The notes under the pieces are model-generated. The model saw nothing but the letters and a program-made list of their open reading frames with translations. It had not been told where the DNA came from and did not search any database. A stretch of 64,000 nucleotides of DNA, taken from the NCBI RefSeq assembly GCF_022354825.1, contig NZ_CP031168.1:6449501-6513500 (forward strand), in the 5' to 3' direction. The position numbers and the translations under genes are program-made. Source of the DNA: Paenibacillus sp. H1-7 (GTDB lineage: Bacteria > Bacillota > Bacilli > Paenibacillales > NBRC-103111). Below are positions 35,447 through 44,154 of the stretch, piece by piece (positions within the stretch are counted from its first letter, which is position 1; every line of letters starts with the position of its first letter).

Positions 35447-36460
35447 ATGGTAACCATTTATGATATAGCCAAAAAAGCAAACGTATCGCCGATGACCGTA
35501 TCACGGGTCATTAACAATTCGCCTTCGATCAGCGAGACCACACGCAAGAAGGTCGAACAAATCATCCAAGAGCTGGACTACATACCGAACAAGCAAGCCC
35601 GCAGTCTGACCTCCAAAAAAACGAAGCTCGTTTCCCTCGTCATTTCCGATATTTCCAACCCCTTCTTCACTACGATAGCCCGCGGAGCCGAAGACAAGGC
35701 GCTTCAATCAGGCTATCAGCTGCTGCTTGGGAACTCGGACGAACAGACGGAGAAGGAATCCCGCTACATTGACATGCTTCTGTCAACTCATGTGGACGGC
35801 GTGCTTATCGCTCCGGCAGGAGACCTTTCCCATACGAACCTGCGCAAGCTGGCCAAAAGGAAAGTCCCGTTCGTCTTCGTCGACCGGTATGTGGAGGGGA
35901 TCGAGGCGGATCTGGTCATGGGCGATAACGCGGAGACTACGCGCAAGCTCGTCGCCCATCTGGCCGAGCAAGGGCATAAGCAAATTGCGCTTATTAACGG
36001 CCCTTCATCCGTTTCGAACGCGCGGGAACGGCAGCAAGCCTTCGAGGACGCGCTTGTCTTGAACGGCATCGAAGTACGCCCTCATCTTGTCATTGAATCG
36101 CACTTCCGTCAGGATAACTTTCCGGATATCGTGCAGCGCTTGATGAGTCTGACTCCGGAGGAGCGGCCAACTGCGATTGTAGCGGCGAACAACTTTATCG
36201 GCATCAATACGCTTCGCGCACTGCGTGAGCTGAACCTGCGCGTTCCCGACGATATCGCGGTCGCCTGCTTCGACGATCCGGAGCCGATCCCGGATTATAA
36301 TCCGTTTCTGACCGTCGCCGCACAGCCCGCATACGATATGGGATATATCGGCATGCAAATGCTGATCGAACGGATGGAAGGGACGGCTCCGGCAGCTAAC
36401 CGCAAGGTGATGCTCCCCTCCCGGCTCATCGTACGCAAATCGACGCAGCGGACGGAGTAG
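35447..36460 (+). CDS. LacI-family transcriptional regulator
   Basis: 337 residues. The N-terminal helix-turn-helix and hinge are typical: TIYDIAKKANVSPMTVSRVINN, then YIPNKQARSLTSKKTKLVSLV. The periplasmic-binding-like core follows, with SDISNPFFTTIARGAEDKA and the C-terminal ACFDDPEPIPDYNPFLTV. ATG 35447 is preceded by GAGAGGATT. It probably responds to a sugar or polyol handled by the divergent dehydrogenase. Confidence 0.93.
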   Translation: MVTIYDIAKKANVSPMTVSRVINNSPSISETTRKKVEQIIQELDYIPNKQARSLTSKKTKLVSLVISDISNPFFTTIARGAEDKALQSGYQLLLGNSDEQTEKESRYIDMLLSTHVDGVLIAPAGDLSHTNLRKLAKRKVPFVFVDRYVEGIEADLVMGDNAETTRKLVAHLAEQGHKQIALINGPSSVSNARERQQAFEDALVLNGIEVRPHLVIESHFRQDNFPDIVQRLMSLTPEERPTAIVAANNFIGINTLRALRELNLRVPDDIAVACFDDPEPIPDYNPFLTVAAQPAYDMGYIGMQMLIERMEGTAPAANRKVMLPSRLIVRKSTQRTE

Positions 36461-36548
36461 CTTCAGTCCTAGTGGGTTCCGAGGCAATGAAGGCGCCCTG
36501 CCTGCCGCGGCTAATTTCTGCACCTTAACCGCCCAAAATGGTTTCAAT

Positions 36549-36574
36549 AAAAAAAACCGCTTGCTGTAAGCGGT
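36549..36574 (-). terminator. Hairpin with T run on the reverse strand
   Basis: ACCGCTT, a five-base loop and AAGCGGT, followed on the reverse strand by eight T. It points leftward, toward the 3' end of the lacI-type gene, so it would end a reverse-strand transcript crossing the repeat region or act as a bidirectional stop. Confidence 0.6.
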
Positions 36575-36789
36575 CTGCCAGTCAAGATAAGTATCGAGAG
36601 ACTGTCGAGAATGTAAATGCTGCTGTGTACCCTGGTGAGGTAACCCACCCTAGCCGCTGTCGTTTTCACAAAACTTCATTGCGCTTTCTAGCTGCAAGTT
36701 TTTGAAAACAGGGACGGTGCGTGCTGTACTTGATCCGGGCTGCGAGCCGGACATCCCCGTTGTGAAATCGTTTAGTTCCAGTAACTCTT

Positions 36790-36970
36790 TCGGACCGTAG
36801 ATCCGTTATTCCGCCAAAGGAAGCGATATTCGGCATGTTTTCGGACATACGATCCGCTATTAGCCTGTTTTCAAGCCAAAAGCATTACTTTTTCAGCGAA
36901 TAAGGTATCTACGGTCCGATAGGTCAGCCATTTGCCCGGTTTTTCGCCAAATAGCGTACGCTGTGTCCGA
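36790..36970. repeat. Four-unit palindromic intergenic element, copy 1
   Basis: Four 21-base units of the type TCGGAC-N5-ATCCGCTATT lie at 36790-36810, 36841-36861 (forward), 36899-36919 and 36950-36970 (reverse). Start-to-start spacing is 51 within each pair, and the inner gap is 37. The whole is exactly symmetric about 36880. The spacers are not conserved. Confidence 0.88.
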
Positions 36971-37064
36971 TCCCCACTATAGATGCTGCTCGATCGCTAA
37001 GTTCCTGAGAGATCAGGACTGCGAGATACTCGTCGATCATAACGCGTCCCGATAACAATCTGTA

Positions 37065-37152
37065 TCGACTATGTCAGAATACCCGGTCCCACGCTTACAC
37101 GGAGTCCGTTCCCCTTAATGATGCCGCTCAACTCAAAATTTCTGTTAGAACG
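37065..37152. repeat. Diverged direct repeat, copy A
   Basis: Starts TCGACTATGTCA, then CCGG(T/C)CCCACGC and TCCTTAAT-like segments that recur 171 bases downstream at 37236. Confidence 0.75.
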
Positions 37153-37235
37153 AAGCTATGGCACGCCAGAACATCATCATGCGATTGCACGCAATCATCT
37201 CAAGACCAGCAGCAGAACCGGCACAGCAAGCTGTT

Positions 37236-37323
37236 TCGACTATGTCAAACTATCCGGCCCCACGCCTACATCGAGTCCATTCTCCTTAATAAGGCTGGCC
37301 GAACTTACGTTTTCCGTTCTAGA
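37236..37323. repeat. Diverged direct repeat, copy B
   Basis: Same order of blocks as copy A (TCGACTATGTCA, CCCCACGCCTACA, TCCTTAATAAGG); many substitutions but little length change. Confidence 0.75.
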
Positions 37324-37559
37324 TGTTTATTTTGATGAGCTCTAGAAATGACAAAATACCACATGCCAACTTCGCTAGGCTCTGCAGATCGCCGAGCACC
37401 TCAGCAAGCACTCAAAAATGAGTCAGCTCGGGGCATCGATAGCCAATACGCGTCGCGGCCGTATGGGTACCCTAGCGGAATCCGACCAATCGCCTCGCAG
37501 AGTTGCAACGCATGATGTGCAGCTTGCTTTTATAGAGATACCCCGTATGCTATTAACCG

Positions 37560-38948
37560 CTACAGCCACTCCGCAATCTTCAGAGCAGCAGCTTCCCCGT
37601 TGGCTATGCAATCCGGAATTCCGACGCCGTAGTACGAGCAGCCGGCCAGCAAAACATGAGGAAATAACGCATCCATCTTCGTCTCAAGCGACTTCACGAT
37701 TTCGGGATGCTTAATATGATAGTTCGGCATCGTTTCATGCCATTTGGTTACATTGAAGGTAACCGGCTTGCCGGTAATGCCGAGACTTTTTTCAATATCC
37801 TTCAAGCCGACCTCAAGCAGCTCGTTCTCCGACATCTTCTGCAAGGTCTCGTAGGAAGCGCCCGAACTTTTATAAAACAGCCGCACTAACAACTGACGGT
37901 TAGCGGAAGTATGATCCCATTTGCGGCTCGTCCACGTACAAGCGTTGCATATCAAATGGTCGTTGTCCGCCGTGATGAAGCCGGTTCCGTCTTTGGGAAG
38001 CAGATGGTCGGGAATATCGAAGCCCAGGTATACGCTGATGAGCGAGCTGTTTTTGAGCCCGCTGAAATCCTCATCCAGCTCTTTCGACTGCAGTAGAGCT
38101 TGCGCACCCGTATGAAGCGTACTGAGCACGATGTAATCCGCCTCTATCACATCCGAGTTCGCAAGGGTAATCCGGTAAACGCCGTCCTGCGCCTTCTCGA
38201 TCTTCTCGGCTTTGACCCCCTTGCGAATCTCCGCATCAGTCAGCCGTTCCTCCATTGTATCGACGAGGCAGGACACTCCGTTTTTGAACGACATGAACTT
38301 TTTGCCGCCGGAGCTCTGGAACTTCTTCTTGTTCGCCGACAATCCCTGGATGATACTGCCGTACTCGTTCTTGTAGTCCAGTAAATAAGGCAGCGTGGAA
38401 GCAATCGTCAGCTCGTTCAGTTGACCGGAGTAGACGCCTGAGAGAACGGGAGAAATTTGCTTTTCCACCAGCTCTTTGCCGAGGAAGCTCTCCAGAAATG
38501 CGCCTATGGAATCGTTCTTCGTAAAGGTTTCATTCACCGTATAAAAATCCTTCAAAGCCTCGACCTTGCCCTCCGCCGACACCAGATTGCTCTTCGCCAG
38601 CGATTCCACGCTAAGAGGAATGCCGAACACCGTATCGTCCGGAATGGGCTTCAGCTCGCCGTCGGCGTAAATAAACGATTTGCCCGTCGCATTATATACG
38701 ACCTCGTCCTGCAAGCCAAGCTCCTCCAGCAATGGAGCTACGTTGGTTTTGCGGGTCACGATCGAATCGGCTCCGGCTTCCATAATAAAAGGCCCCTCGT
38801 GGACCGTATCGATTTTGCCGCCCAATGAATCGCTGGCCTCGATCAGGATACAGCGTACGTTTTTGTTGTCGGCCTTGATCTGTTTGTGCAAATAGTAAAG
38901 CGCAGATAATCCGGTTATGCCCCCGCCAATGACTACGACTGTTTTCAA
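37560..38948 (-). CDS. hemY: Coproporphyrinogen III / protoporphyrinogen oxidase (HemY/CgoX)
   Basis: FAD-dependent oxidase of 462 residues in haem synthesis; in Gram-positive bacteria it converts coproporphyrinogen III to coproporphyrin III. The FAD-binding dinucleotide motif is VVVIGGGITGLSALYYL at the N terminus. The family shows LIEASDSLGGKIDT, GPFIMEAGADS and the C-terminal AGCSYYGVGIPDCIANGEAAA. The start is TTG 38948 behind GAGGTG. hemE and hemH are not adjacent, so it is uncoupled from the usual hemEHY operon. Confidence 0.93.
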   Translation of the reverse strand: MKTVVVIGGGITGLSALYYLHKQIKADNKNVRCILIEASDSLGGKIDTVHEGPFIMEAGADSIVTRKTNVAPLLEELGLQDEVVYNATGKSFIYADGELKPIPDDTVFGIPLSVESLAKSNLVSAEGKVEALKDFYTVNETFTKNDSIGAFLESFLGKELVEKQISPVLSGVYSGQLNELTIASTLPYLLDYKNEYGSIIQGLSANKKKFQSSGGKKFMSFKNGVSCLVDTMEERLTDAEIRKGVKAEKIEKAQDGVYRITLANSDVIEADYIVLSTLHTGAQALLQSKELDEDFSGLKNSSLISVYLGFDIPDHLLPKDGTGFITADNDHLICNACTWTSRKWDHTSANRQLLVRLFYKSSGASYETLQKMSENELLEVGLKDIEKSLGITGKPVTFNVTKWHETMPNYHIKHPEIVKSLETKMDALFPHVLLAGCSYYGVGIPDCIANGEAAALKIAEWL

Positions 38949-39014
38949 AGTAGTTACACCTCAATTATCGATATGTTGGATCGAATCGTTTTTTATTAGT
39001 ATAACACTCCCGGA

Positions 39015-39056
39015 CAAAACAAAAAGGATACTGAAATCACATCAGCACCCTTTTTG
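39015..39056 (-). terminator. Terminator of the aldolase/kinase operon
   Basis: AAAAAGG-x-TG/A-CTGA arms with TCAG-x-A-x-CCTTTTT and a T-rich tail on the reverse strand, between the kinase stop and hemY. Confidence 0.7.
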
Positions 39057-39114
39057 TGTTACATTTTTGTGTCACTATGTTAAAGCCGAAATCATGCCGC
39101 ATAGAAAATGAAGC

Positions 39115-40062
39115 TCAATTCAACCGTTCGACCGCTACCTCGCCGAGGAGACGCTGCACATCGCCGCTTTTCACGTATCCCGCTTTGTCCGTCAATGCAT
39201 TAGCGGTGCCGACGGCTGTCGCGTATGCGATGCGTTCCAGTGCAGGAAGCTCACGGGCGGTTCCGATGGCCATACCGGCCACGTAAGCATCCCCGCAGCC
39301 GACCGTGTTGACCGCATCGATACGCGGCGCAACGGCGCGGTACACGCTGCCTTCGAACGAGCACAGCGAGCCTTGCGCGCCCAATGATACGCTGACCGCC
39401 GGAATGCCCTGCTCGTGAAGCTTGGCGAGCTGCTCTTGGAGCGATTGCTTGGCGGCGGAAGAATCCGCGTCGAATTTCGCACCGAGCAGCTGAACGATTT
39501 CATCCTCATTCGGCTTGATGAAATACGGATTTCCCTTCACGCCGCTGCGCAGCGCCTCTCCGCTCGTATCGAGAAAAGCGATGGCTCCCGCCTTCTTCAC
39601 GATGCCGATCAATTCGGCATAATAGCTCACCGGAACGCCGCCCGGCAGGCTGCCGCTGAAGCAGACGATCTGCGAGCGGGCGGCGAGCCGCTCTACCGTT
39701 GCCGCCAGCTTCTCCATCGCCTGCTCTGATACCACAGGTCCCGGCTCCAGAACTTCCGTCGAAACGCCGTTCGATTCGTCTATCATATTCAGGCACAGCC
39801 TGGATTCGCCCTCTATAGCTGCAAAATCGTGCGCTATCCCCTGCCGGTCGAGCGTAGTGCGGATCCAATCGCCGTTGTGGCCGCCGAGAAAACCGGTTGC
39901 GGTCACCGGATAGCCGAGCAGGCTGATCACCCTGGCCACATTGATTCCTTTGCCTCCCGGCTCGGCATACATACGATGGACACGGGATACGCGGCCGAGC
40001 GGAAACGAGGGCAAATAATACGTTTTATCGATCGCCGCATTGAGCGTGACTGTAGTTATCAT
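39115..40062 (-). CDS. PfkB-family sugar-phosphate kinase (1-phosphofructokinase/tagatose-6-phosphate kinase type)
   Basis: 315 residues of the FruK/LacC branch. It begins MITTVTLNAAIDKTYYLP and has the GGKGINVARV substrate motif (~38), CFSGSLPGGVP, FIKPNEDEIVQLLG and the catalytic-base motif DAVNTVGCGDAYVAGMAIG (~255). Alone it could be FruK; next to a class II aldolase and an AgaS-like protein, tagatose-6-phosphate is more likely as substrate. Third gene of a three-gene operon, 62 bases after the aldolase. Confidence 0.88.
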   Translation of the reverse strand: MITTVTLNAAIDKTYYLPSFPLGRVSRVHRMYAEPGGKGINVARVISLLGYPVTATGFLGGHNGDWIRTTLDRQGIAHDFAAIEGESRLCLNMIDESNGVSTEVLEPGPVVSEQAMEKLAATVERLAARSQIVCFSGSLPGGVPVSYYAELIGIVKKAGAIAFLDTSGEALRSGVKGNPYFIKPNEDEIVQLLGAKFDADSSAAKQSLQEQLAKLHEQGIPAVSVSLGAQGSLCSFEGSVYRAVAPRIDAVNTVGCGDAYVAGMAIGTARELPALERIAYATAVGTANALTDKAGYVKSGDVQRLLGEVAVERLN

Positions 40063-40124
40063 TTGAATTCTCTCCTACAAAAGCTTTGTAAAGCCATGCT
40101 GGCTTCGGCATCGTGTGAAGCCGT

Positions 40125-40991
40125 TTAACGCCAGTCGTTCGCTTTGCCGATGCAGCCTACCATACGCATTTTCTCGATGGCCGCTGCCTTGACCGCTTTT
40201 TTCGCCGGAATCATATATTTGCGCGGGTCGTTCTCGTCCGGATGCTGTGCGAAAACGCCTTTGATCGCGTCGGAGAAGACGATTCGGATTTCCGTTGCAA
40301 TGTTCATTTTCGCCATACCGAGAGCGACGCAGCGCTTCACCTGCTCTTCCGGGATGCCCGATCCGCCGTGAAGCACGAGCGGTACAGGAACCTTTTGCGC
40401 AATGCGCTGGATGCGGTCAAAATCGATGTTCGGCTCTCCCTTATAAATGCCGTGAGCCGTACCGATCGCCGGAGCCAGCGTCTGCACTCCTGTTAGCTCG
40501 ATAAAGCGGACGCATTCATCCGGGTCCGCCATGAGCGCTTCGTGCTCGGCTACTACGATATCATCCTCGACGCCGCCGACTTTGCCAAGCTCAGCTTCCA
40601 CGTTGATGCCGGCCGCTTTCGCGATTTCGACGACACGACGGGTTTGTCTTACGTTCTCGTCGAACGGATGCATCGATGCGTCGATCATAACCGAGGTGTA
40701 GCCTGCGCGAATGCACTGTACGAGCACATCGAATTCGGTGCAATGGTCGAGATGCAAAGCAATCGGTACGCTGGACCGGTCAGCGGCGGCTTTGGCGGCT
40801 GCCGCTATGTAATCGGCGCCCAAATGCTTAACGGTACCGACGGTGGATTGCAGAATTAGAGGAGATTGCGTCTCCTCCGCCGCTTCCACGACCGCCTGCA
40901 GCATTTCCAATGTATGAACGTTAAAAGCTCCGATTCCATAGCCGTTTGCCCTTGCCGCTTCCAATAGCGGTGTAGATGAAACTAATGGCAT
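40125..40991 (-). CDS. Class II ketose-bisphosphate aldolase (tagatose/fructose-bisphosphate, KbaY/GatY/Fba type)
   Basis: 288-residue zinc-dependent aldolase splitting a ketohexose bisphosphate into dihydroxyacetone phosphate and glyceraldehyde-3-phosphate. The catalytic Asp and first Zn His are in IALHLDHCTEFD (~78-84). Zn ligands follow in GTAHGIYKG (~178) and LHGGSGIP (~207). It opens with MPLVSSTPLLEAARANGYGIGAFNVH. Sequence alone cannot separate fructose- from tagatose-bisphosphate specificity; the AgaS-like neighbour favours the latter. Confidence 0.9.
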   Translation of the reverse strand: MPLVSSTPLLEAARANGYGIGAFNVHTLEMLQAVVEAAEETQSPLILQSTVGTVKHLGADYIAAAAKAAADRSSVPIALHLDHCTEFDVLVQCIRAGYTSVMIDASMHPFDENVRQTRRVVEIAKAAGINVEAELGKVGGVEDDIVVAEHEALMADPDECVRFIELTGVQTLAPAIGTAHGIYKGEPNIDFDRIQRIAQKVPVPLVLHGGSGIPEEQVKRCVALGMAKMNIATEIRIVFSDAIKGVFAQHPDENDPRKYMIPAKKAVKAAAIEKMRMVGCIGKANDWR

Positions 40992-41106
40992 ATGATTTCC
41001 CCCAAGCAGATGTTTTGTAATGAATCGTTTAAATGAATGCTATTTCCGATTGCATGTCGCATGTTTGCATGTTGGCATACTGGCCATGCTGCCTGCAGCC
41101 GATTGA

Positions 41107-42162
41107 TCAGATGATAACAACTTGCGTCAAGTTGCGCGGCTCATCCGGATTGACGTTGCGTTTCAATGCAGTGTAGAAGCCCAGGTATTGAAGCGTCGGC
41201 AAGTACAATACAGCACGAGCGTCATCGGAAATCGTCTCTCCGCCGATCTCTAGAACCGCGTCGGCAAACTTCGTATCTTCGCCTGCTTTTGCCGTCAGCA
41301 GCAGCACATAAGCGCCGTACGCCTGCATTTCTTGTGCCACCTTGAGCTCATAGGAACGGGCTTGCTCCGATACCATGACTACAACAAGCGTTCCAGGCTC
41401 GACAACCGATTTTGGACCGTGGCGGAATTCCAGCGTACCGTAAGCTTCCGTCCATACGTAAGACATTTCCTTGATTTTCAGGCAGGCTTCCAGGGCGATG
41501 CCATAGCTCGAGCCCATACCGAGATAAATGAACTTATTGAATGAGTTCTCGTTGATCAACGATTTTGCAAAAGGATCCGCCGCTTTCACGAGCGCAGCAT
41601 CCAGTGCGATGACCTGCTCCATCTCGCTGACGAGCTTTTCGTTGCCGGATGCTTTGGCGATAGCCGCTTGCATCATAAACGTCATGCTCATGAAGGATTT
41701 CGTCATAACCGTGCTTTTTTCTTTCCCCAATGGAGACACAAGACAAGGTGCGATTTGCGCCATCTTGCTGTCCTCGTAGCAGGTTATGCCGGCTACCGTG
41801 ATGTAAGGAAGATCTTTGACGGAGTCGAGAGCCAAAATCACTTCGGTCGATTCGCCCGAACGGGATACGCCGATGACCAAATAATTGCGGTGGGCTGGCG
41901 CCGTCTGATTGCGGAACAAGAACAGCTCGGAAGAAGGATAAGCCGCAGCGCTTTTGTTCAGCCAAGCCCGGCATGTCGAAGCCATCGATAGAGCCTGGTA
42001 GTAGGAGGAGCCGGAACCGATAAAAATAATTTCATCAAACTGCGGGTTAAGCAAATAGCTGTCGATCCAGTCCTGCTGTTGCGATAGTTGATCCCACGCC
42101 GCTTGCAGCGCTTCCGCCTGCGCGGAAATTTCAGGATACGTGTATTGACCGAAAGTTGTCAT
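41107..42162 (-). CDS. agaS: SIS-domain aminosugar-phosphate isomerase/deaminase, AgaS-like
   Basis: 351 residues with two SIS domains: IFIGSGSSYYQALSMASTCRAWL (~47) and VSRSGESTEVILAL in the first, IYLGMGSSYGIALEACLKIKE and YGTLEFRHGPKSVVEPGTL in the second. The glutaminase domain of GlmS is absent. AgaS in known pathways deaminates and isomerises galactosamine-6-phosphate to tagatose-6-phosphate. With the kinase and aldolase downstream, all three steps after aminosugar phosphorylation and deacetylation are encoded. FrlB-like activity on fructoselysine-6-phosphate is the alternative. Confidence 0.8.
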   Translation of the reverse strand: MTTFGQYTYPEISAQAEALQAAWDQLSQQQDWIDSYLLNPQFDEIIFIGSGSSYYQALSMASTCRAWLNKSAAAYPSSELFLFRNQTAPAHRNYLVIGVSRSGESTEVILALDSVKDLPYITVAGITCYEDSKMAQIAPCLVSPLGKEKSTVMTKSFMSMTFMMQAAIAKASGNEKLVSEMEQVIALDAALVKAADPFAKSLINENSFNKFIYLGMGSSYGIALEACLKIKEMSYVWTEAYGTLEFRHGPKSVVEPGTLVVVMVSEQARSYELKVAQEMQAYGAYVLLLTAKAGEDTKFADAVLEIGGETISDDARAVLYLPTLQYLGFYTALKRNVNPDEPRNLTQVVII

Positions 42163-42192
42163 TTCATTACCCCTCTCATCTTAATAATGAAA

Positions 42193-42223
42193 TTTTAAAT
42201 CATTTTTTTGATTTTTTCAATCA
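42193..42223 (-). promoter_or_regulatory. Promoter and operator-like dyad of the agaS operon
   Basis: On the reverse strand TTGAAA (42220-42215), a 16-base spacer and TTAAAA (42198-42193) make a weak promoter. TGATT-N5-AATCA (42209-42223) is a dyad overlapping the -35, and ATGATTTAAAATTTCAT repeats half of it. A repressor such as an RpiR- or GntR-family protein would fit; none is encoded next door. Confidence 0.4.
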
Positions 42224-42335
42224 TTTATTTCGGGATTATGTCACTTTCGATCAGAAATTCGCCAAAAATATGCCCAATGATGCATAATAGAACCAATACT
42301 TATCCATATTGGATAGAGCAGGAGGCTTTTCCCAA

Positions 42336-42992
42336 GTGAACTCATTGTTTAAGCAGCTGTCCTTCACTCTGTTCTTGAGCCTGCTGTGTGCGGTTGGCTT
42401 CGGATGGATAGCCATGCAAATCGGCGACAGCCGGATCGACCTTTTCGACAGCACATGGATATCCATTATTCAAGGCACCCATTCGCCTGTGCTTACTTAC
42501 ATCATGCGAATATTCAGCTATATCGGCGCAGGCATACCTGCAACGGTACTAGCTCTGCTCGTCGCTTATATGCTCTATAGACGATACGGCTATCGGCGGG
42601 AATTGATCTTTTTTCTCGGAGTTCTGCTGACTTCTTGGCTGCTGAACGAATCGCTCAAGCTGGCGTTCCAGCGCACCCGTCCCACCATCAACCGCATTGC
42701 CGAGGCTACCGGTTACAGCTTCCCGAGCGGCCATTCCATGGCGGCTTTCACTTTTTACGGCATTCTGGCATTTCTTATATGGAAGCACCTCCCGTCCAAA
42801 TGGGGCCGTATCGTGCTGCTTTTGTTCAGTGCAGGGATGATCGTCTCCATTGGTCTAAGCCGTATTTATTTAGGAGTGCATTACCCTAGCGATGTAATCG
42901 GAGGGTTCCTGGCAAGCGGATGCTTGATCACGATTTCGATTTGGTATTTTCAAACCTATATGGTCCGGCGCACGCAGGAACAACTGGTTTAA
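42336..42992 (+). CDS. PAP2-family membrane phosphatase
   Basis: 218 residues, six membrane helices. All three PAP2 motifs are present: K-x6-RP in KLAFQRTRPTI (~108), PSGHS (~130) and SR-x5-H-x3-D in SRIYLGVHYPSD (~175). Likely substrates are undecaprenyl pyrophosphate or other lipid phosphates, on the outer side of the membrane. I choose GTG 42336, behind GGAGG. Confidence 0.9.
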   Translation: MNSLFKQLSFTLFLSLLCAVGFGWIAMQIGDSRIDLFDSTWISIIQGTHSPVLTYIMRIFSYIGAGIPATVLALLVAYMLYRRYGYRRELIFFLGVLLTSWLLNESLKLAFQRTRPTINRIAEATGYSFPSGHSMAAFTFYGILAFLIWKHLPSKWGRIVLLLFSAGMIVSIGLSRIYLGVHYPSDVIGGFLASGCLITISIWYFQTYMVRRTQEQLV

Positions 42993-43028
42993 AACAGTGG
43001 CAACTAACTATTAAGAGGTGTGAGCCGG

Positions 43029-43328
43029 ATGGCATTTGGCATTGCGCGTCAGGAGCTAAACGAATGGAAAAGCAAGGTTGCGCGCGGAGAAATCGCTTTT
43101 TTAACCCATTATTGGTACGAGCCCCGCTTCCCCGGCAGCAACACCGTCACGAAGGTCGGCTGCTCCAACCTGAACGTATTGCGTCAATGGTGCATCGACA
43201 ACGGGCTGAACCCCGAATATATCCATCACCGCTCCGAGTTCCCGCACTTTGATCTGATCGGCCCCAAGCAAAAGGAAATTTTGCTCAAGGAAGGACTTCA
43301 AGAGCAGCTGGATCGATTCCGTATGTAA
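43029..43328 (+). CDS. Conserved small protein, YneQ-like, unknown function
   Basis: 99 residues, cytoplasmic, rich in aromatic residues: MAFGIARQELNEWKSKV, then EIAFLTHYWYEPRFP and EFPHFDLIGPKQKEIL. It resembles the short B. subtilis protein YneQ as I remember it; function unknown. ATG 43029 follows AGAGGTG by eight bases. It probably shares a transcript with the PAP2 gene (36 bases apart). Confidence 0.8.
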   Translation: MAFGIARQELNEWKSKVARGEIAFLTHYWYEPRFPGSNTVTKVGCSNLNVLRQWCIDNGLNPEYIHHRSEFPHFDLIGPKQKEILLKEGLQEQLDRFRM

Positions 43329-43340
43329 CAGCAATTGAAT

Positions 43341-43391
43341 AAAGGGAGCCTCCGGATGGGAATGTGTCTGTACGGAGAGCTCCCTTTTTCT
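43341..43391 (+). terminator. Terminator after the YneQ-like gene
   Basis: AAAGGGAGC and GCTCCCTTT with inner TCCG/CGGA arm and TTTTTCTTTT tail. Confidence 0.85.
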
Positions 43392-43539
43392 TTTGCTTTG
43401 GCGGCGAAAAAAGCCGGCCTACGGGCCAGCTAAGGTTGATTTGTCAATCACCATTGAAAGGGATTGATGGATACTGCGGAGAGGTTGCTAGTGAGCCAAA
43501 TTGCACCATTCGCCAAGCTATTCGTGCAGTAGCCACAAT

Positions 43540-43815
43540 TAAGCGTATCAGCAACATTTACATACCTATCGGACTAAGTAACGATTCTGCGCTAGATTCA
43601 CTCCCCCGTCTATTGCACCTATCGAGCAGATTTGAGCTAATCCTCGCCTATTTCCGAACCAATCGGACTCAATGCCATTACCACGCCAGATTCACTCCAT
43701 TTCGATATACCCTACTGGAAAGTGGTGATTATTGAGCGTATCCGCAACATTTATGTTCGCAATCGGGCTGTGTAGCATTGCTGAGCTAGATCCACTCCCC
43801 TGCTTGCTGTACGTA
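43540..43815. repeat. Three diverged tandem repeats of about 97 bases
   Basis: Each copy has (A/G)AGC(G)TATC.(G)CAAC-like start, then ATCGG(A/G)CT (43569, 43663, 43763) and AGAT(T/C)CACTCC about 30 bases later. The copies are strongly diverged from each other. Confidence 0.65.
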
Positions 43816-43996
43816 TCGGACACAGAATCCGCTATTGTGGTAAAATCACACCATTTGCCGCACCTATCGGACAGAGAATCCGCTATTTGCTGCAAATTCC
43901 TCTGATTTCTCCTCAAAAAGGGCAAATAAGGGATCCTGTGTCCGATAGCCCGTGTATTTCACCCTAAATATGCGAAATAGCGGATCTACGGTCCGC
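43816..43996. repeat. Four-unit palindromic intergenic element, copy 2
   Basis: Units at 43816-43836 and 43867-43887 (forward), 43925-43945 and 43976-43996 (reverse). The geometry is the same as copy 1: 51-base spacing, 37-base inner gap, exact symmetry about 43906. The unit is TCGGACNNNGAATCCGCTATT-like; the last unit ends in C instead of A. Confidence 0.88.
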
Positions 43997-44154
43997 AGGA
44001 TGGTCAGGGCAACCCGTTCGGCATCTTAATCCCGGTTACTGCTGTAAACTATCAAGAATCATCTGTTGCTGCTGTAACATACTCCTCCAATAGGAGCCTA
44101 TGTATTTATCAACTCCAAGTGATTAGTTACCCAAGGTTACTGGAGGGGACACCC

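Larger units (their letters stand above)
36461..37559. other. 1.1-kb non-coding repeat region between lacI-type gene and hemY
   Basis: No gene is supported on either strand. It holds a hairpin with a reverse-strand T run (36549-36574), a symmetric four-unit palindromic element (36790-36970) and two ~88-base diverged direct repeats (37065-37152, 37236-37323). The last ~200 bases before the hemY stop show no recognised feature. Confidence 0.7.

Noticed and set aside
36549-36574. Terminator of the lacI-type gene on the forward strand
   Set aside because: The T run is on the reverse strand only, so forward termination here would be weak.
40995-41100. GCATG-rich direct repeats between aldolase and agaS genes
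   Set aside because: Short, imperfect and not matched to a known operator; too weak to list.
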